DNA of 64,000 bases from positions 124,001 through 188,000 of the forward strand of contig NZ_JASXSX010000001.1 in NCBI RefSeq assembly GCF_032085515.1, written 5' to 3'. This document shows positions 1 through 9,212 of this stretch, piece by piece (the first letter of the stretch is position 1; every line of letters starts with the position of its first letter). The translations under genes were made by a program, and so were the position numbers. The notes beneath the pieces were generated by a model that was not told the origin of the DNA, searched no databases, and worked only from the letters and a program-made list of their open reading frames with translations. This DNA comes from Gleimia hominis. Its GTDB lineage: Bacteria; Actinomycetota; Actinomycetes; Actinomycetales; Actinomycetaceae.

Positions 1-1562
1 TGGCGACGATGCAGGATGGGGTTGAAAATCTCAAGGGGTTGTTGGCTGGTGGTCTGTCGGAGGCGTTGGCTGGGTCGGTGTTGCCGATGGTCAACGGGTG
101 GATCGATGAGCTCACGGCAGCGTTTGAAGAAGGCGGCGCACCCGCCTTGATCGACACCCTCGGCACCGTCTTACAGGAAGCTCTCGGGTTTATTGCTGAG
201 CAGTTGCCGATGGTCGTTGAAACCGGCATGTCCATTCTCACCGCATTGTTAGAGGGCATCATCGAGGTGCTCCCGCAGGTCGCGGAAACAGCGGTGACGC
301 TGATTATCACGCTGGTGGAAGCGATCATCGAAGCGTTGCCGTCGCTGTTGGAGGCTGCGATTCAGATCATCGCCACCCTAGTTTCTGGTATCGGTGAAGC
401 CTTGCCAGAACTGGTTCCGGCTGCGGTGGAGATGCTCATGGCTTTGGTGCAGGGCCTGGTCGATAACCTGCCATTGCTTCTTGATGCGGCGTTGCAGCTC
501 ATCACCGGACTTACCGAAGGCCTCATCGCAGCGATCCCTGTCGTCATCGAAGCCCTCCCACAAATCATCACCGGCATCGTCACGTTCCTTGTGGGTGCGA
601 TCCCGCAAATCATCGAAGCAGGAATCCAACTCTTAACGGCTCTGATCGGTGCGTTGCCGCAGATCATCACAGCGATTGTGGCGGCTTTGCCGCAGATTAT
701 TACCGCGATCGTGGGCGGCGTGGTCGGCGCAATCCCGCAACTCATCCAAGCAGGGATCCAGCTACTGACGGCGTTGATTGGTGACCTGCCGCAAATCATT
801 ACAACGATCGTGGCAGCACTGCCGCAGATTATCGCCAGTATTGTGTCGGCGATTGGTGGGGCTATCCCGCAACTCATCCAAGCAGGCATCCAACTCCTCA
901 CGGCACTCGTGCGGGCGTTGCCCCAGATCATCACGACGATCGTCGCAGCAATCCCACAGATCATTACCGGCATCGTCTCTGCCGTTGGCCAGGGTGTTTC
1001 AGCGATGGCTGAAGCGGGTAAGAACCTCGTCTATGGCCTGTGGAATGGCATCCAAGGCTTGGCGGGCTGGTTGTGGAATCGGGTCTCGAATTGGGCGAGC
1101 GGGATTTGGGATTCGATCACCGGCTTCTTCGGCATCCACTCACCGTCACGCAAGATGGCGTGGGCAGGACGGATGCTCGTCGAAGGCCTCGCAGGATCCA
1201 TCCGCACCGACGGCAACAAGGCCGTCACCGCCGCTTCTGGGCTCGCGCGTGACACGATGGACGCCTTCAGCGACCTTGAAGACGGGCTTCATGTACCGAT
1301 CGAGACGATGGCAGACCTGCAGGTACCTGCCGTTGATCTCACCCCGCAACCCGTGACTGTATCTCAGCGAAGCACCGATGAAGTAGCGGAGCGTGTGGAT
1401 GTGGCAAGCATTGTTGATGCGACGGCGAAGCGAATCCTGTCCTCGCTGGACATTAGCGTGACGCTCTCGGATGGGACGCTGGTGGGCAAACTCGCACCCG
1501 CCCTCGATAAACAACTCGCGCGCCTGGACCGCAGGCAGACCGTGATGGCAGGAGGCTACTGA
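1..1562 (+). CDS. Phage tail tape measure protein, C-terminal part
   Basis: The reading frame is open to the left edge, so the start lies outside; the ATG at 9 is probably internal. The tape measure protein sets tail length and is ejected with DNA into the host membrane. Visible: about 330 residues of hydrophobic, helical tandem repeats built on LPQII and IPQLIQAGIQLLTAL units, then a Trp-rich stretch (LWNGIQGLAGWLWNRVSNW) and the FFGIHSPSRKM motif typical of the C-terminal region of siphovirus tape measures. It is followed 2 nt later by the distal tail gene, the standard order. Confidence 0.9.
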   Translation, partial: ATMQDGVENLKGLLAGGLSEALAGSVLPMVNGWIDELTAAFEEGGAPALIDTLGTVLQEALGFIAEQLPMVVETGMSILTALLEGIIEVLPQVAETAVTLIITLVEAIIEALPSLLEAAIQIIATLVSGIGEALPELVPAAVEMLMALVQGLVDNLPLLLDAALQLITGLTEGLIAAIPVVIEALPQIITGIVTFLVGAIPQIIEAGIQLLTALIGALPQIITAIVAALPQIITAIVGGVVGAIPQLIQAGIQLLTALIGDLPQIITTIVAALPQIIASIVSAIGGAIPQLIQAGIQLLTALVRALPQIITTIVAAIPQIITGIVSAVGQGVSAMAEAGKNLVYGLWNGIQGLAGWLWNRVSNWASGIWDSITGFFGIHSPSRKMAWAGRMLVEGLAGSIRTDGNKAVTAASGLARDTMDAFSDLEDGLHVPIETMADLQVPAVDLTPQPVTVSQRSTDEVAERVDVASIVDATAKRILSSLDISVTLSDGTLVGKLAPALDKQLARLDRRQTVMAGGY

Positions 1563-1564
1563 TC

Positions 1565-2257
1565 ATGTTTGGCTTCACCCTCAACAGCGCGGTGACCTCT
1601 ACGTCGCTTGGGCTGCGACTCACGGCACCGGTTGCGATTCCAGCAGCTGTCCGTGCGGTGGATGATATTGAGGTCGAGGGCAGAGCAGGCACCCTGACCC
1701 GGTACACGGGCTGGGAGGATGCCGAGATTGAGCTTGACCTCGCCGTTCCTATCCGTGGCGGTCTCGACCAGTATCGAAGAGCCGCCCACCACCTCACGGA
1801 CGCGTCCACGATCGCGTTCACTGGTGAGTCGGGTGTGTATCGGAAGGTTAAGCACTGCGAAGTCTCGGAATTGCGTCGGGAGCTGTCGGGGTGGGGGCTG
1901 TTCACCGCGCGGCTCACCTGCCAACCCTTCGCTTACCTTACGAGTGGGCTCGCACCGGTGACGATGTTGGAGTCGGGGACGATCACTAACCCAGGACTTC
2001 TTGATGCGGCTCCGATCATCACTGTTACAGGCACGGGCATGCTCTCGCTGACGATCAATGCGCGCGTCTATCACGTGAACTCACCAGCAGGCTCCGTCAC
2101 GCTCGACAGCGAACGCCTCGTCGCACACGCCCACGGGAAAGTCCAGACCGACGCACTCAGTGAAGCATTCCCAGTCTTCAAGCCTGGGGTCAATCGGATC
2201 ACGCTCGGCGCTGGTATCTCGAAAGTGGTCATTGTGCCGAATTGGCGCAACCCCTAA
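1565..2257 (+). CDS. Phage distal tail (Dit-like) protein
   Basis: 230 residues. The position between tape measure and tail-tip genes and the N-terminal pattern (MFGFTLNS, then a region around VEGRAGTLTRYTGW resembling the GRDG-type turn of the family) fit a Dit-like protein, the hexameric hub linking tail tube and tip. The start ATG at 1565 follows the tape-measure stop by 2 nt, suggesting translational coupling. Assignment rests on context and weak motif recognition rather than a diagnostic catalytic residue. Confidence 0.75.
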   Translation: MFGFTLNSAVTSTSLGLRLTAPVAIPAAVRAVDDIEVEGRAGTLTRYTGWEDAEIELDLAVPIRGGLDQYRRAAHHLTDASTIAFTGESGVYRKVKHCEVSELRRELSGWGLFTARLTCQPFAYLTSGLAPVTMLESGTITNPGLLDAAPIITVTGTGMLSLTINARVYHVNSPAGSVTLDSERLVAHAHGKVQTDALSEAFPVFKPGVNRITLGAGISKVVIVPNWRNP

Positions 2258-2331
2258 CACCCAACTCACGCAAGTTCCGATGGTCATCCCTTCGTGGGGT
2301 GGCCAAATTGTTTTGTTTGGAAGGCACCCTC

Positions 2332-5163
2332 ATGATTACGGTTCACGACCGCACCGCCACCACATTCACCGCCACCGGGCTAGGAGTCTTGGATCGGGAG
2401 ATCATCAGCCCGATCGTGGTCGAAGAACTAGGTGGCGAATTCTCCCTGACCTTCACCTACCCGGCAGACGACCCTTCAGCCGCGTACCTCGTAGTGGAAA
2501 ACATTGTGGCAGCGCCCGTGCCAGGGCTGGAGCAACGTCAGGGGTTCCGTATTAGCGAGGTTGTCACCACCCTTGACGGCTTTCTCGAAGTGAGCGCGTT
2601 TCATGTCTTCTATGATCTGGCTGCGAACCTCATCGCCGACACCTACGTGGTCAACAAGACCGCCAAGGCTGCACTCGACCAGCTGCTGGGTGCTGCGAAC
2701 ACGCCCCACAGGTTCACCGCCACCAGCTCCGACACCACGACTCGGGCGAGTGCTCGGGTGGTGCGCATGCCCATCGCCGCCGCTCTCATGGATACCGGCG
2801 AGGACAACACGCTCATCTCGCGTTGGGGCGGGGAACTGGCCCGCGATAATTTCCATATCCATCACGCGCCCATGCGCGGAGCCAACCATGGGGTGGTCAT
2901 TCGTGACCGCAAGAACCTCACTGGCTTCGAATCATCTATTGATTTTTCGACGGTGGTGACGCGGATTTTGCCGGTCGGCTACGACGGTCTACTCTTGCCT
3001 GAGCTCTATGTGGATTCGCCGAAGTTGGGTGATTATGTGGTGCCGCGTATCCGCGTCATCCGCTACGGACAAGTCAAAGCCATCACTGATAAAGACAACC
3101 CACGTGAAGGCGAGCTTCCGCTCGATCAAGCACACGCGCAGTTGCGACGTCTGGCGGCAGCGGAATTCAGTGCGAGACATGTGGATGAGCCGTCTGGCTC
3201 GTACAAGATCCGCTTCACTGACCTTTCACAAACCCGTGAATACGCTGATCTTGCGCGGCTAGAGACCGTGGAGATTGGCGATACCGTGACCGTCCGCCAC
3301 GCTGATCTTGGTGTTGCGCTCACGGCACGGGTGGTCGCTTACGAATACAACCCACTCTCAGGTCAATACATCTCGCTCGAACTTGGAACCGTAGCTCGGA
3401 AGTTCACGTCCGTCACCCGGCAGGTGAAGTCTGCGATGAGTACGGCGGTGGCTGCGTCGGATGCGGCCGGGTTCGCGTTGGCTAGTGCGGATGGGAAGAA
3501 CACCAACCACTACGGCAGCACCCAACCCGCCACCGCGCAGCTGGGTGACACATGGTTTAAAAGCAACGGCGAAACAACCGAAATCTGGATCTACCGGCTC
3601 ACCGACACCGGGCAACCGGGCTGGGTGGCACTCGCTACTGATCTGAACCATGCCCAGGTGCAGGCCGAACTCGACGCCGCCCGCGCAGAGGTCGACCAAG
3701 CCCTCGCCGCCGCACAAGACGCACAAACCGCCGTCGATGCTGTCGCCACTCAGATGGCGTCGGCGCAGGTCGAGATCGACCAGGCCAAGACCGCAGCCGC
3801 TGGTGCTACCCAGTTGGCGCAGGATGCCCACGACGTTGCGGTTACCTCGGATGGGCGGCTCACGGTTGCCGTTGTTGACCCGAGCGTAGCGGACGCGGCT
3901 GGCAGGCCGGAGGGCGCGCTGTGGCAAGTGCGCGCCGATGGCGTGATCGCCCGCCAATACATCCTCACCAACAACCAATGGGAACCAACACCGGTGGGTG
4001 GCGCGATGATCGGGTCGAAAGCGATCAGCCAAGCACACATCGCAGATGCCGCCATCGGCACCGCACACATCGCTGATGCCGCGATCACCAACGCGAAAAT
4101 CAGCTCACTGTCGGCAGACAAGATCACCTCGGGCTATCTCGCTGCTGGACGGATTGCTGCCGGCTCGATCACTTCGGACGAGCTGACGATCGCCAATGGG
4201 TTTATTACGAATGCGATGATCTCGAATGCGGCGATCACGGATGCGAAGGTTGGCAGCCTATCCGCGAACAAGATTACGACCGGTACCTTATCGGCTGCAC
4301 GCATCGCAGCCGGTTCAATCACCTCCGACAAGCTCACAGTCGCCAACGGATACATCACTAACGCGATGATCAAAGACGCTGCGGTCACATCGGCCAAGAT
4401 TGCTTCGCTGGATGCTGTGAAGATCACTACCGGCTACCTCAGCGCAGGCAGGATCGCCGCGCGGTCGATTACGGCGGACAAGCTCGCCACCAACGCCATC
4501 CAAGTAGGCCTGGCAGGCTGGACGCAATCTATCCGCATCACCCCGTATCAGATCGCTTGGTATGACGGGACCACCCTGGAGGGCAAGATTACGAGCGCTG
4601 GTATGCAGTTTTGGTACGGCACTAGGTATATCGGTGAGTTTGCTCGGCGGGCTCATAAGGACAAGCCGAATGTGCAAGGCATCGTGAACCAGCTTGCTTA
4701 CAAAGGCGACTACGTGGCCTGGACCTACCAGAAGGCAGACGGCGGCACCTACTACACCTGTCTCACCCTTGACCCGAAAGGCCTGTTTTACGGGCAGGCA
4801 GGTATCCACCTCGGCTCCGATCTGCGAACAGGTGGCTACAAGTTCTACACGACGGGCTCACGGTATGTGACCTTGCAGGACTGCACGCTGACGGGCAAGG
4901 GAACCTATTCGGGCTGGGTGGGGCCAAGCGGGCTGTCGAAGATCGTGTTTCACACCTATGACCTGATGGTGGTCACTAACGGCTCGTATTACAACATGAC
5001 CCGCCTATTCGACCGCACCAAAGATTTGATGTCGCGAATGAACGCGATCCTCAGCCTGCTCAATCAAGGCTGGATCACATCCATCTCCGGAACCGGGTCG
5101 AACATCACGTGGCGGTACTTCTCCAACACTGGCTTATCGGCCATGTCCACCAACCTCGCATAG
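2332..5163 (+). CDS. Phage tail tip / tail-associated protein with 50-residue repeats
   Basis: 943 residues with start at ATG 2332, chosen because GGAAGG lies 7 nt upstream; an earlier in-frame start at 2242 would overlap the preceding gene and has no comparable site. Residues 1 to about 370 look like the prophage tail endopeptidase/Tal-type baseplate domain. Residues about 470-520 are an Ala-rich coiled coil (AELDAARAEVDQALAAAQDA). Residues about 585-725 hold three near-identical 50-residue repeats (ITNAKISSLSADKITSGYL and variants), a pattern of trimeric tip or fibre proteins. The C-terminal ~220 residues are Tyr/Gly/Trp-rich and probably the receptor-contacting part. Confidence 0.8.
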   Translation: MITVHDRTATTFTATGLGVLDREIISPIVVEELGGEFSLTFTYPADDPSAAYLVVENIVAAPVPGLEQRQGFRISEVVTTLDGFLEVSAFHVFYDLAANLIADTYVVNKTAKAALDQLLGAANTPHRFTATSSDTTTRASARVVRMPIAAALMDTGEDNTLISRWGGELARDNFHIHHAPMRGANHGVVIRDRKNLTGFESSIDFSTVVTRILPVGYDGLLLPELYVDSPKLGDYVVPRIRVIRYGQVKAITDKDNPREGELPLDQAHAQLRRLAAAEFSARHVDEPSGSYKIRFTDLSQTREYADLARLETVEIGDTVTVRHADLGVALTARVVAYEYNPLSGQYISLELGTVARKFTSVTRQVKSAMSTAVAASDAAGFALASADGKNTNHYGSTQPATAQLGDTWFKSNGETTEIWIYRLTDTGQPGWVALATDLNHAQVQAELDAARAEVDQALAAAQDAQTAVDAVATQMASAQVEIDQAKTAAAGATQLAQDAHDVAVTSDGRLTVAVVDPSVADAAGRPEGALWQVRADGVIARQYILTNNQWEPTPVGGAMIGSKAISQAHIADAAIGTAHIADAAITNAKISSLSADKITSGYLAAGRIAAGSITSDELTIANGFITNAMISNAAITDAKVGSLSANKITTGTLSAARIAAGSITSDKLTVANGYITNAMIKDAAVTSAKIASLDAVKITTGYLSAGRIAARSITADKLATNAIQVGLAGWTQSIRITPYQIAWYDGTTLEGKITSAGMQFWYGTRYIGEFARRAHKDKPNVQGIVNQLAYKGDYVAWTYQKADGGTYYTCLTLDPKGLFYGQAGIHLGSDLRTGGYKFYTTGSRYVTLQDCTLTGKGTYSGWVGPSGLSKIVFHTYDLMVVTNGSYYNMTRLFDRTKDLMSRMNAILSLLNQGWITSISGTGSNITWRYFSNTGLSAMSTNLA

Positions 5164-5177
5164 AAAAGGAAACACTG

Positions 5178-5600
5178 ATGAAGATCATGCTCGCCAACCA
5201 GTATTTGCAACCCATCGCAGACCTACTCACCAATATGCCGCTCAAAGCCACTCAATCCAGGGCGCGCTCGAAACTCCTCACGCTAGTGAAGGAAGCGATT
5301 GCACGGTTCGGGGAAGACGAATACGACCTCGTCACTCACTACGCGACCCTCGGCGAGAACGGCCGCCCCGTCTTTGCGGACGATGGCACGTTCGTCCTCG
5401 CTGACCCTGACAAGGCCAGTGAATTCCTTGACGCACGTACCGAGTTGCTGGCCTCGGTTGCGGAAGTCTCCGGCCCAACCTACGACGGCCACGAAGCAGA
5501 CATCCGCCAGCTTCTTGATGGCTATGAGGGTGAGCTTTCTGGCGAAGCGGCTGAAGCCTATGACGTCCTTTACGACGCGATCACCAAGGGTGGCCAATGA
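5178..5600 (+). CDS. Phage protein, DUF1617-like
   Basis: 140 residues starting at ATG 5178 with AAAAGGA 7 nt upstream. The protein is acidic and helical with no membrane segment. The N-terminus (MKIMLANQYLQPIADLL, then an Arg-Lys-rich helix) resembles the small DUF1617 proteins encoded just downstream of tail-fibre genes in Gram-positive phages. Function is unknown. Its stop overlaps the start of the next gene by 4 nt (ATGA), so the two are probably translated together. Confidence 0.6.
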   Translation: MKIMLANQYLQPIADLLTNMPLKATQSRARSKLLTLVKEAIARFGEDEYDLVTHYATLGENGRPVFADDGTFVLADPDKASEFLDARTELLASVAEVSGPTYDGHEADIRQLLDGYEGELSGEAAEAYDVLYDAITKGGQ

Positions 5601-5815
5601 CCACCGAAGACGAGAACAAAGAACTCACCGAAGTCTCCGCTGATGAGTCAACGTCTAGCGAAGAAGTGCAGCTACCGATCGTCCCAGTTGAGTCCGATGC
5701 CACGCCTGCACCACCAGCAGAGGCTATCGAAGTCCAAGAACTCCCAGCACCACAGGTAGCTTCGTTCGACTTGAGCCTGCCGATCTTGGAGGTCTTGACT
5801 GACCCAACCATGTAG
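5597..5815 (+). CDS. Small acidic phage protein of unknown function
   Basis: 72 residues, overlapping the previous gene by ATGA. Composition is strongly Glu/Ser/Pro/Ala-rich in the first 50 residues and ends in a short hydrophobic stretch (FDLSLPILEVL). No recognised domain. Small ORFs of this type commonly sit between tail-fibre and holin genes. Kept as real because of the overlapping start and because the intrinsic terminator follows directly after it. Confidence 0.55.
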   Translation: MTTEDENKELTEVSADESTSSEEVQLPIVPVESDATPAPPAEAIEVQELPAPQVASFDLSLPILEVLTDPTM

Positions 5816-5841
5816 TCCAGTGCTACACCGATTTTTTTGAT

Positions 5842-5876
5842 GCCTTCACCCCAGATGGGTGTGGGCAATTTTTTAT
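5842..5876 (+). terminator. Intrinsic terminator between tail and lysis genes
   Basis: A 10-position stem with one mismatch (GCCTTCACCC pairing with GGGTGTGGGC, loop CAGAT) is followed by AATTTTTT. It ends the tail operon and implies either separate transcription or read-through control of the holin and lysin. Confidence 0.6.
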
Positions 5877-5895
5877 GCCCACGAAAGGAATACCC

Positions 5896-6360
5896 ATGTC
5901 TATACACGCCATCTGGCACGCCATCCAAACCGGAATCGCCGGTGTCGGTGCTTGGCTCGCCGCCTACCTCGGCGGCTTAGACGGTTTGGTTTACGCGTTG
6001 ATCGTCTTCGCTATCGCCGACTACATCACCGGCGTGTTGGCCGCCATCAACGAACGCCGCCTCAGTTCATCCGTCGGTTTTAGAGGTATCAGCCGCAAAA
6101 TCCTCATCTTCACTCTCGTCGGCCTCGCCCATTTGATCGACGTCCACGTCCTCGGAGCACCCGGCGTGCTTCGCGCGGCGGTCATTTTCTTCTACCTGTC
6201 CAACGAAGGCATCTCGCTGGTGGAGAACGCCACCCGCCTCGGCCTGCCCGTCCCATCCCAAATGCGTGGGGCGCTTGATGCGATCGCTAACCGCGCCGAC
6301 AAACGACCACCCCTGACCGAAACGACAATTGAAAACACAACAGATAAGGAGATTCACTGA
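5896..6360 (+). CDS. Phage holin (toxin secretion/phage lysis holin family)
   Basis: 154 residues starting at ATG 5896, chosen over the ATG at 5875 because AAAGGA precedes it by about 7 nt. Holins form the membrane lesions that let the endolysin reach peptidoglycan. Visible membrane segments at about residues 14-30, 33-52, 73-90 and a weaker one near 95-112, with the motif FAIADYITGVLAAI typical of the Phage_holin_4 family. The C-terminal 35 residues are polar. The amidase gene starts at the last base of this gene, a compact lysis cassette. Confidence 0.85.
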   Translation: MSIHAIWHAIQTGIAGVGAWLAAYLGGLDGLVYALIVFAIADYITGVLAAINERRLSSSVGFRGISRKILIFTLVGLAHLIDVHVLGAPGVLRAAVIFFYLSNEGISLVENATRLGLPVPSQMRGALDAIANRADKRPPLTETTIENTTDKEIH

Positions 6361-7178
6361 TGAAGAATTGGCTCGCGCTTGAGGCCGATATCGACCTCAT
6401 CATGAACAAGCACTACACGCCCGGCAGGAACGGTAGGCGGATCGATAAGGTCATCATCCACCACAACGCAGGCAACCTCACCATCAGGGGCTGCTACGAC
6501 GTGTGGCAAACCCGTCCTGCTTCCGCCCACTACCAAGTCCAAACCGACGGACGCATAGGCCAGCTCGTATGGGACCGGGATACCGCCTGGCATGCAGGAA
6601 ACTTTGCCGCCAACACCACCAGTATTGGCATCGAACACGCCGACATGACCAGTGATCCATGGACTGTATCCGAGGCGTGCCTTGATAACGGTGCACACCT
6701 CGTCGCGGCCGTTTGCAAGTTCTACGGTCTCGGCCGACCTCAGTGGGGGAAGAACGTGTTCGGGCACAAGGACTTCTCTGCTACGGCCTGTCCGGCATCT
6801 CTTGCTGGCTCCCAGCACGCCGCATACATGGCTCGCGCCCAGTCTTGGTATGACCAGATGATCGGCACAGCCCCGGCACCAGCTCCTGTTCCTGCAGCGC
6901 CGAACATCGACGCATTGGCTGACGCTGTCATTCGTGGCGAGTACGGGAACGGTGATGAGCGTAAGCGTTGCCTCGGAGCCAACTACGCGGCTGTCCAACA
7001 GCGAGTCAATGAGAAGCTTTCTGGCAACGCGCCAGCGAAGCCTGCTGGGCCCAACATTGATGCCCTCGCTGACGCCGTGATCCGTGGCGAGTACGGCAAT
7101 GGTGAGGAACGTAAGCGCCGCTTGGGCAACCTCTACAACGCGGTCCAAGCGCGAGTGAATGCCAAGCTCGGCTACTAA
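6360..7178 (+). CDS. Endolysin: N-acetylmuramoyl-L-alanine amidase with two Cpl-7 (CW_7) repeats
   Basis: 272 residues. Residues about 20-165 form an Amidase_2 domain that cleaves the lactyl-amide bond between MurNAc and L-Ala; visible zinc-binding and catalytic positions include the first His in VIIHHNAG, the His in TAWHAGN and a later GHKDFSATACPA. Two direct copies of a 39-40-residue CW_7 wall-binding repeat follow (NIDALADAVIRGEYGNG in both, about residues 181-220 and 233-272), separated by an Ala/Pro linker. No signal peptide, so export relies on the holin just upstream. Confidence 0.93.
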   Translation: MKNWLALEADIDLIMNKHYTPGRNGRRIDKVIIHHNAGNLTIRGCYDVWQTRPASAHYQVQTDGRIGQLVWDRDTAWHAGNFAANTTSIGIEHADMTSDPWTVSEACLDNGAHLVAAVCKFYGLGRPQWGKNVFGHKDFSATACPASLAGSQHAAYMARAQSWYDQMIGTAPAPAPVPAAPNIDALADAVIRGEYGNGDERKRCLGANYAAVQQRVNEKLSGNAPAKPAGPNIDALADAVIRGEYGNGEERKRRLGNLYNAVQARVNAKLGY

Positions 7179-7199
7179 CAGCTAGAGGTCAACGAACTT

Positions 7200-7258
7200 A
7201 GCCCCGTCAGCACTGTGACTTCCCAACTTTCGGGGAGCCGGTGGTGGCGGGGCTTTTC
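7200..7258 (+). terminator. Probable terminator after the lysis cassette
   Basis: AGCCCCG (7200-7206) pairs with CGGGGCT (7248-7254) followed by TTTT; inner bases can extend the structure. The loop is long (about 40 nt), so efficiency is uncertain. Confidence 0.5.
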
Positions 7259-7325
7259 GTCATTTTACGGACGGATTTAACAATCGGGGGTTTGTCGGCA
7301 GTGGGGTGAAGGGAGTGACCCCACT

Positions 7326-7709
7326 GTGAATGATCTTGATGAACAACGTATCCGTAACCTGCGCACGGCGGGCTGGGGGTATAAAGCGATTGCCGAGTTT
7401 TGCGGCCTGACCCGTGACCAGGTCCGTTCATACTGCACCAGCCGAAACCTTGAGGCTGGGTTGGTGGTGGCCTGGTGCGTGTGCCACTGGTGTGCCAGCC
7501 CTATACAGGGAGCAGCTCGGGCTAGGTTTTGCTCGCCCGCCTGCAGGCATAAAGCGTGGCGGGAACGGCAGAAAACCGAGCCTGTGCGCGAGCAGACCTG
7601 TACGCACTGCGGACGCCGCTTCGCGATCGTGGACAAGCCAGGTCAAAAGTTTTGCTGTCACGCCTGCTATGTGCGTGCCCGATTCGGCACACGTGGCGGA
7701 CGACCATGA
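7326..7709 (+). CDS. Small HTH/zinc-ribbon protein upstream of the recombinases
   Basis: 127 residues from a GTG start with GAAGGGAG about 11 nt upstream. Residues 5-45 read as a homeodomain-like helix-turn-helix (IRNLRTAGWGYKAIAEFCGL). Two Cys pairs follow: CHWC with a later CSPAC, then CTHC with a later CCHAC, consistent with two zinc-binding units. Such proteins frequently precede SHOCT-like and serine-recombinase genes in Gram-positive elements; a role in transcription or recombination directionality is inference. The stop overlaps the next start (ATGA). Confidence 0.6.
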   Translation: MNDLDEQRIRNLRTAGWGYKAIAEFCGLTRDQVRSYCTSRNLEAGLVVAWCVCHWCASPIQGAARARFCSPACRHKAWRERQKTEPVREQTCTHCGRRFAIVDKPGQKFCCHACYVRARFGTRGGRP

Positions 7710-7915
7710 GCACGCTCGCCGCTCGGGTTGATCAGATGACACAGCCTGAGGTGTTCGCCCGAGAACTCGCCTTCATCACGGACGCTCACGTCTTAAGCAT
7801 GCTGGCAGATCGGGGCATGCTCACACCTTCAGAGTATCGACATGCCTATCGGCTGTTGTGGGAGGACTGGAGCCCGATCTATCAACCACAGATTGTGGGC
7901 GAAACGACTGGATAA
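7706..7915 (+). CDS. SHOCT-like small protein
   Basis: 69 residues starting at ATG 7706, overlapping the preceding gene by 4 nt. The body (ARELAFITDAHVLSMLADRG then MLTPSEYRHAYRLL) matches the short helical pattern of SHOCT-like proteins encoded just before site-specific recombinases in mobile elements. Function is unknown. It is too short for confident family assignment without a profile search. Confidence 0.55.
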   Translation: MSTLAARVDQMTQPEVFARELAFITDAHVLSMLADRGMLTPSEYRHAYRLLWEDWSPIYQPQIVGETTG

Positions 7916-7961
7916 ACACCTGGTTTAGAGCGTGTATAGACCTAACGCGAAAGGAGAAAAC

Positions 7962-9212
7962 GTGGCACAAGTTAGTGTGGTGACACCAGTTCGGCCGCCT
8001 GCCCCGAAACTGGTCAACGTAGCAGCATACGCTAGGGTCTCAACCAACGCCGTCGAGCAGTTAGCATCCCTATCGGCGCAGGTTTCGTATTATTCGCGCC
8101 TGATCCAATCCACACCCAGATGGGCCTATGTAGGGGTGTTTACCGACGAGGGTATAACCGGCACGTCAACAAAATCCCGGCAAGGCCTGGCCGACCTGAT
8201 GGACGCAGCCAGGAGTGGGGGTGTCGATCTTGTGTTGTGTAAATCAATCTCACGCCTGGCCCGCAACACTGTCGACCTGCTCGCTACGGTCCGTGAGCTC
8301 AAAGACCTTGGCGTGGCCGTACGATTCGAACGCGAACGCATCGACACCCTTAGCGCTGACGGGGAACTGCTGCTAACCTTGCTGGCCTCGTTCGCCCAAG
8401 AAGAATCCCGCTCGCTATCCCACAACGTCAAATGGGCAATCCGCAACCGATACAAGAACGGTGGCACGAACTCCTTCGTTGTCTATGGCTACCACTGGGC
8501 AAACGGCCAGTTCACCATCATCGACGAAGAAGCCAAGATCGTGCGCTTACTGTTTGCCAATTATCTCGATGGGATCAGCCCGGAAAAGACCGCTGGCATG
8601 CTCAACTCCGAAGGTAAACGCTCTCGGGGAGGGGGACGGTTCTACGGATCCGTGTTTCGTCGCATGCTCGAAAATGAGCGTTACAAGGGCTGCCAAATGC
8701 TACAGAAAATGTACCGCCCCACAATCCAAGCACCCACACGCTCCTTCAATGACGGGGAGTTGCCGCGATACTGGGTTGAGCAAGCCCTCCCAGCGATCAT
8801 TGACGAGGCGATGTTTGACGCGGTGCAAGCAGAAATCGCGTACAGGCGTGAGGTGGGTCCGGCGGCGACCCCGTCAAAGAACACGGGCGTATTCACCGGG
8901 CGGATCTGTTGCGGCGTGTGCGGGAAGAACTATCAACGCAAAACCCGCACCTACAAGTCTGGAACCTCATATAAGTTTTGGCGCTGCTGGAGTGCCTGCA
9001 CCGGGAACGGAAACCCCTGTAGGGGGCACAACCTGCGCGAAACACTCCTCGAACACGCCTGCGCAGACATGCTCGGCACCAAAAGTTTCGACCCCGTCCA
9101 GGTTGGCGAGCAGATCGTGATGATTGAAGCCTTCGAGCATCAGCTCACATTCCACCTCGCGGATGGAACCATGGCATCAGTGGGGTTAACCAGTGAGGGG
9201 AGGTTGGCATGA
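7962..9212 (+). CDS. Large serine recombinase, first of a pair
   Basis: 416 residues from GTG 7962 with AAAGGAG 5-6 nt upstream. The N-terminal resolvase domain has the nucleophile in AAYARVST (Ser near residue 21) and the Arg-rich SISRLARNTVD motif. The Recombinase domain spans about 155-285, then a zinc ribbon with CCGVCG and a later Cys pair (about 310-350). It lacks the long coiled coil of typical phage integrases and is about 100 residues shorter than its partner. It ends in ATGA overlapping the second recombinase. Confidence 0.92.
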   Translation: MAQVSVVTPVRPPAPKLVNVAAYARVSTNAVEQLASLSAQVSYYSRLIQSTPRWAYVGVFTDEGITGTSTKSRQGLADLMDAARSGGVDLVLCKSISRLARNTVDLLATVRELKDLGVAVRFERERIDTLSADGELLLTLLASFAQEESRSLSHNVKWAIRNRYKNGGTNSFVVYGYHWANGQFTIIDEEAKIVRLLFANYLDGISPEKTAGMLNSEGKRSRGGGRFYGSVFRRMLENERYKGCQMLQKMYRPTIQAPTRSFNDGELPRYWVEQALPAIIDEAMFDAVQAEIAYRREVGPAATPSKNTGVFTGRICCGVCGKNYQRKTRTYKSGTSYKFWRCWSACTGNGNPCRGHNLRETLLEHACADMLGTKSFDPVQVGEQIVMIEAFEHQLTFHLADGTMASVGLTSEGRLA

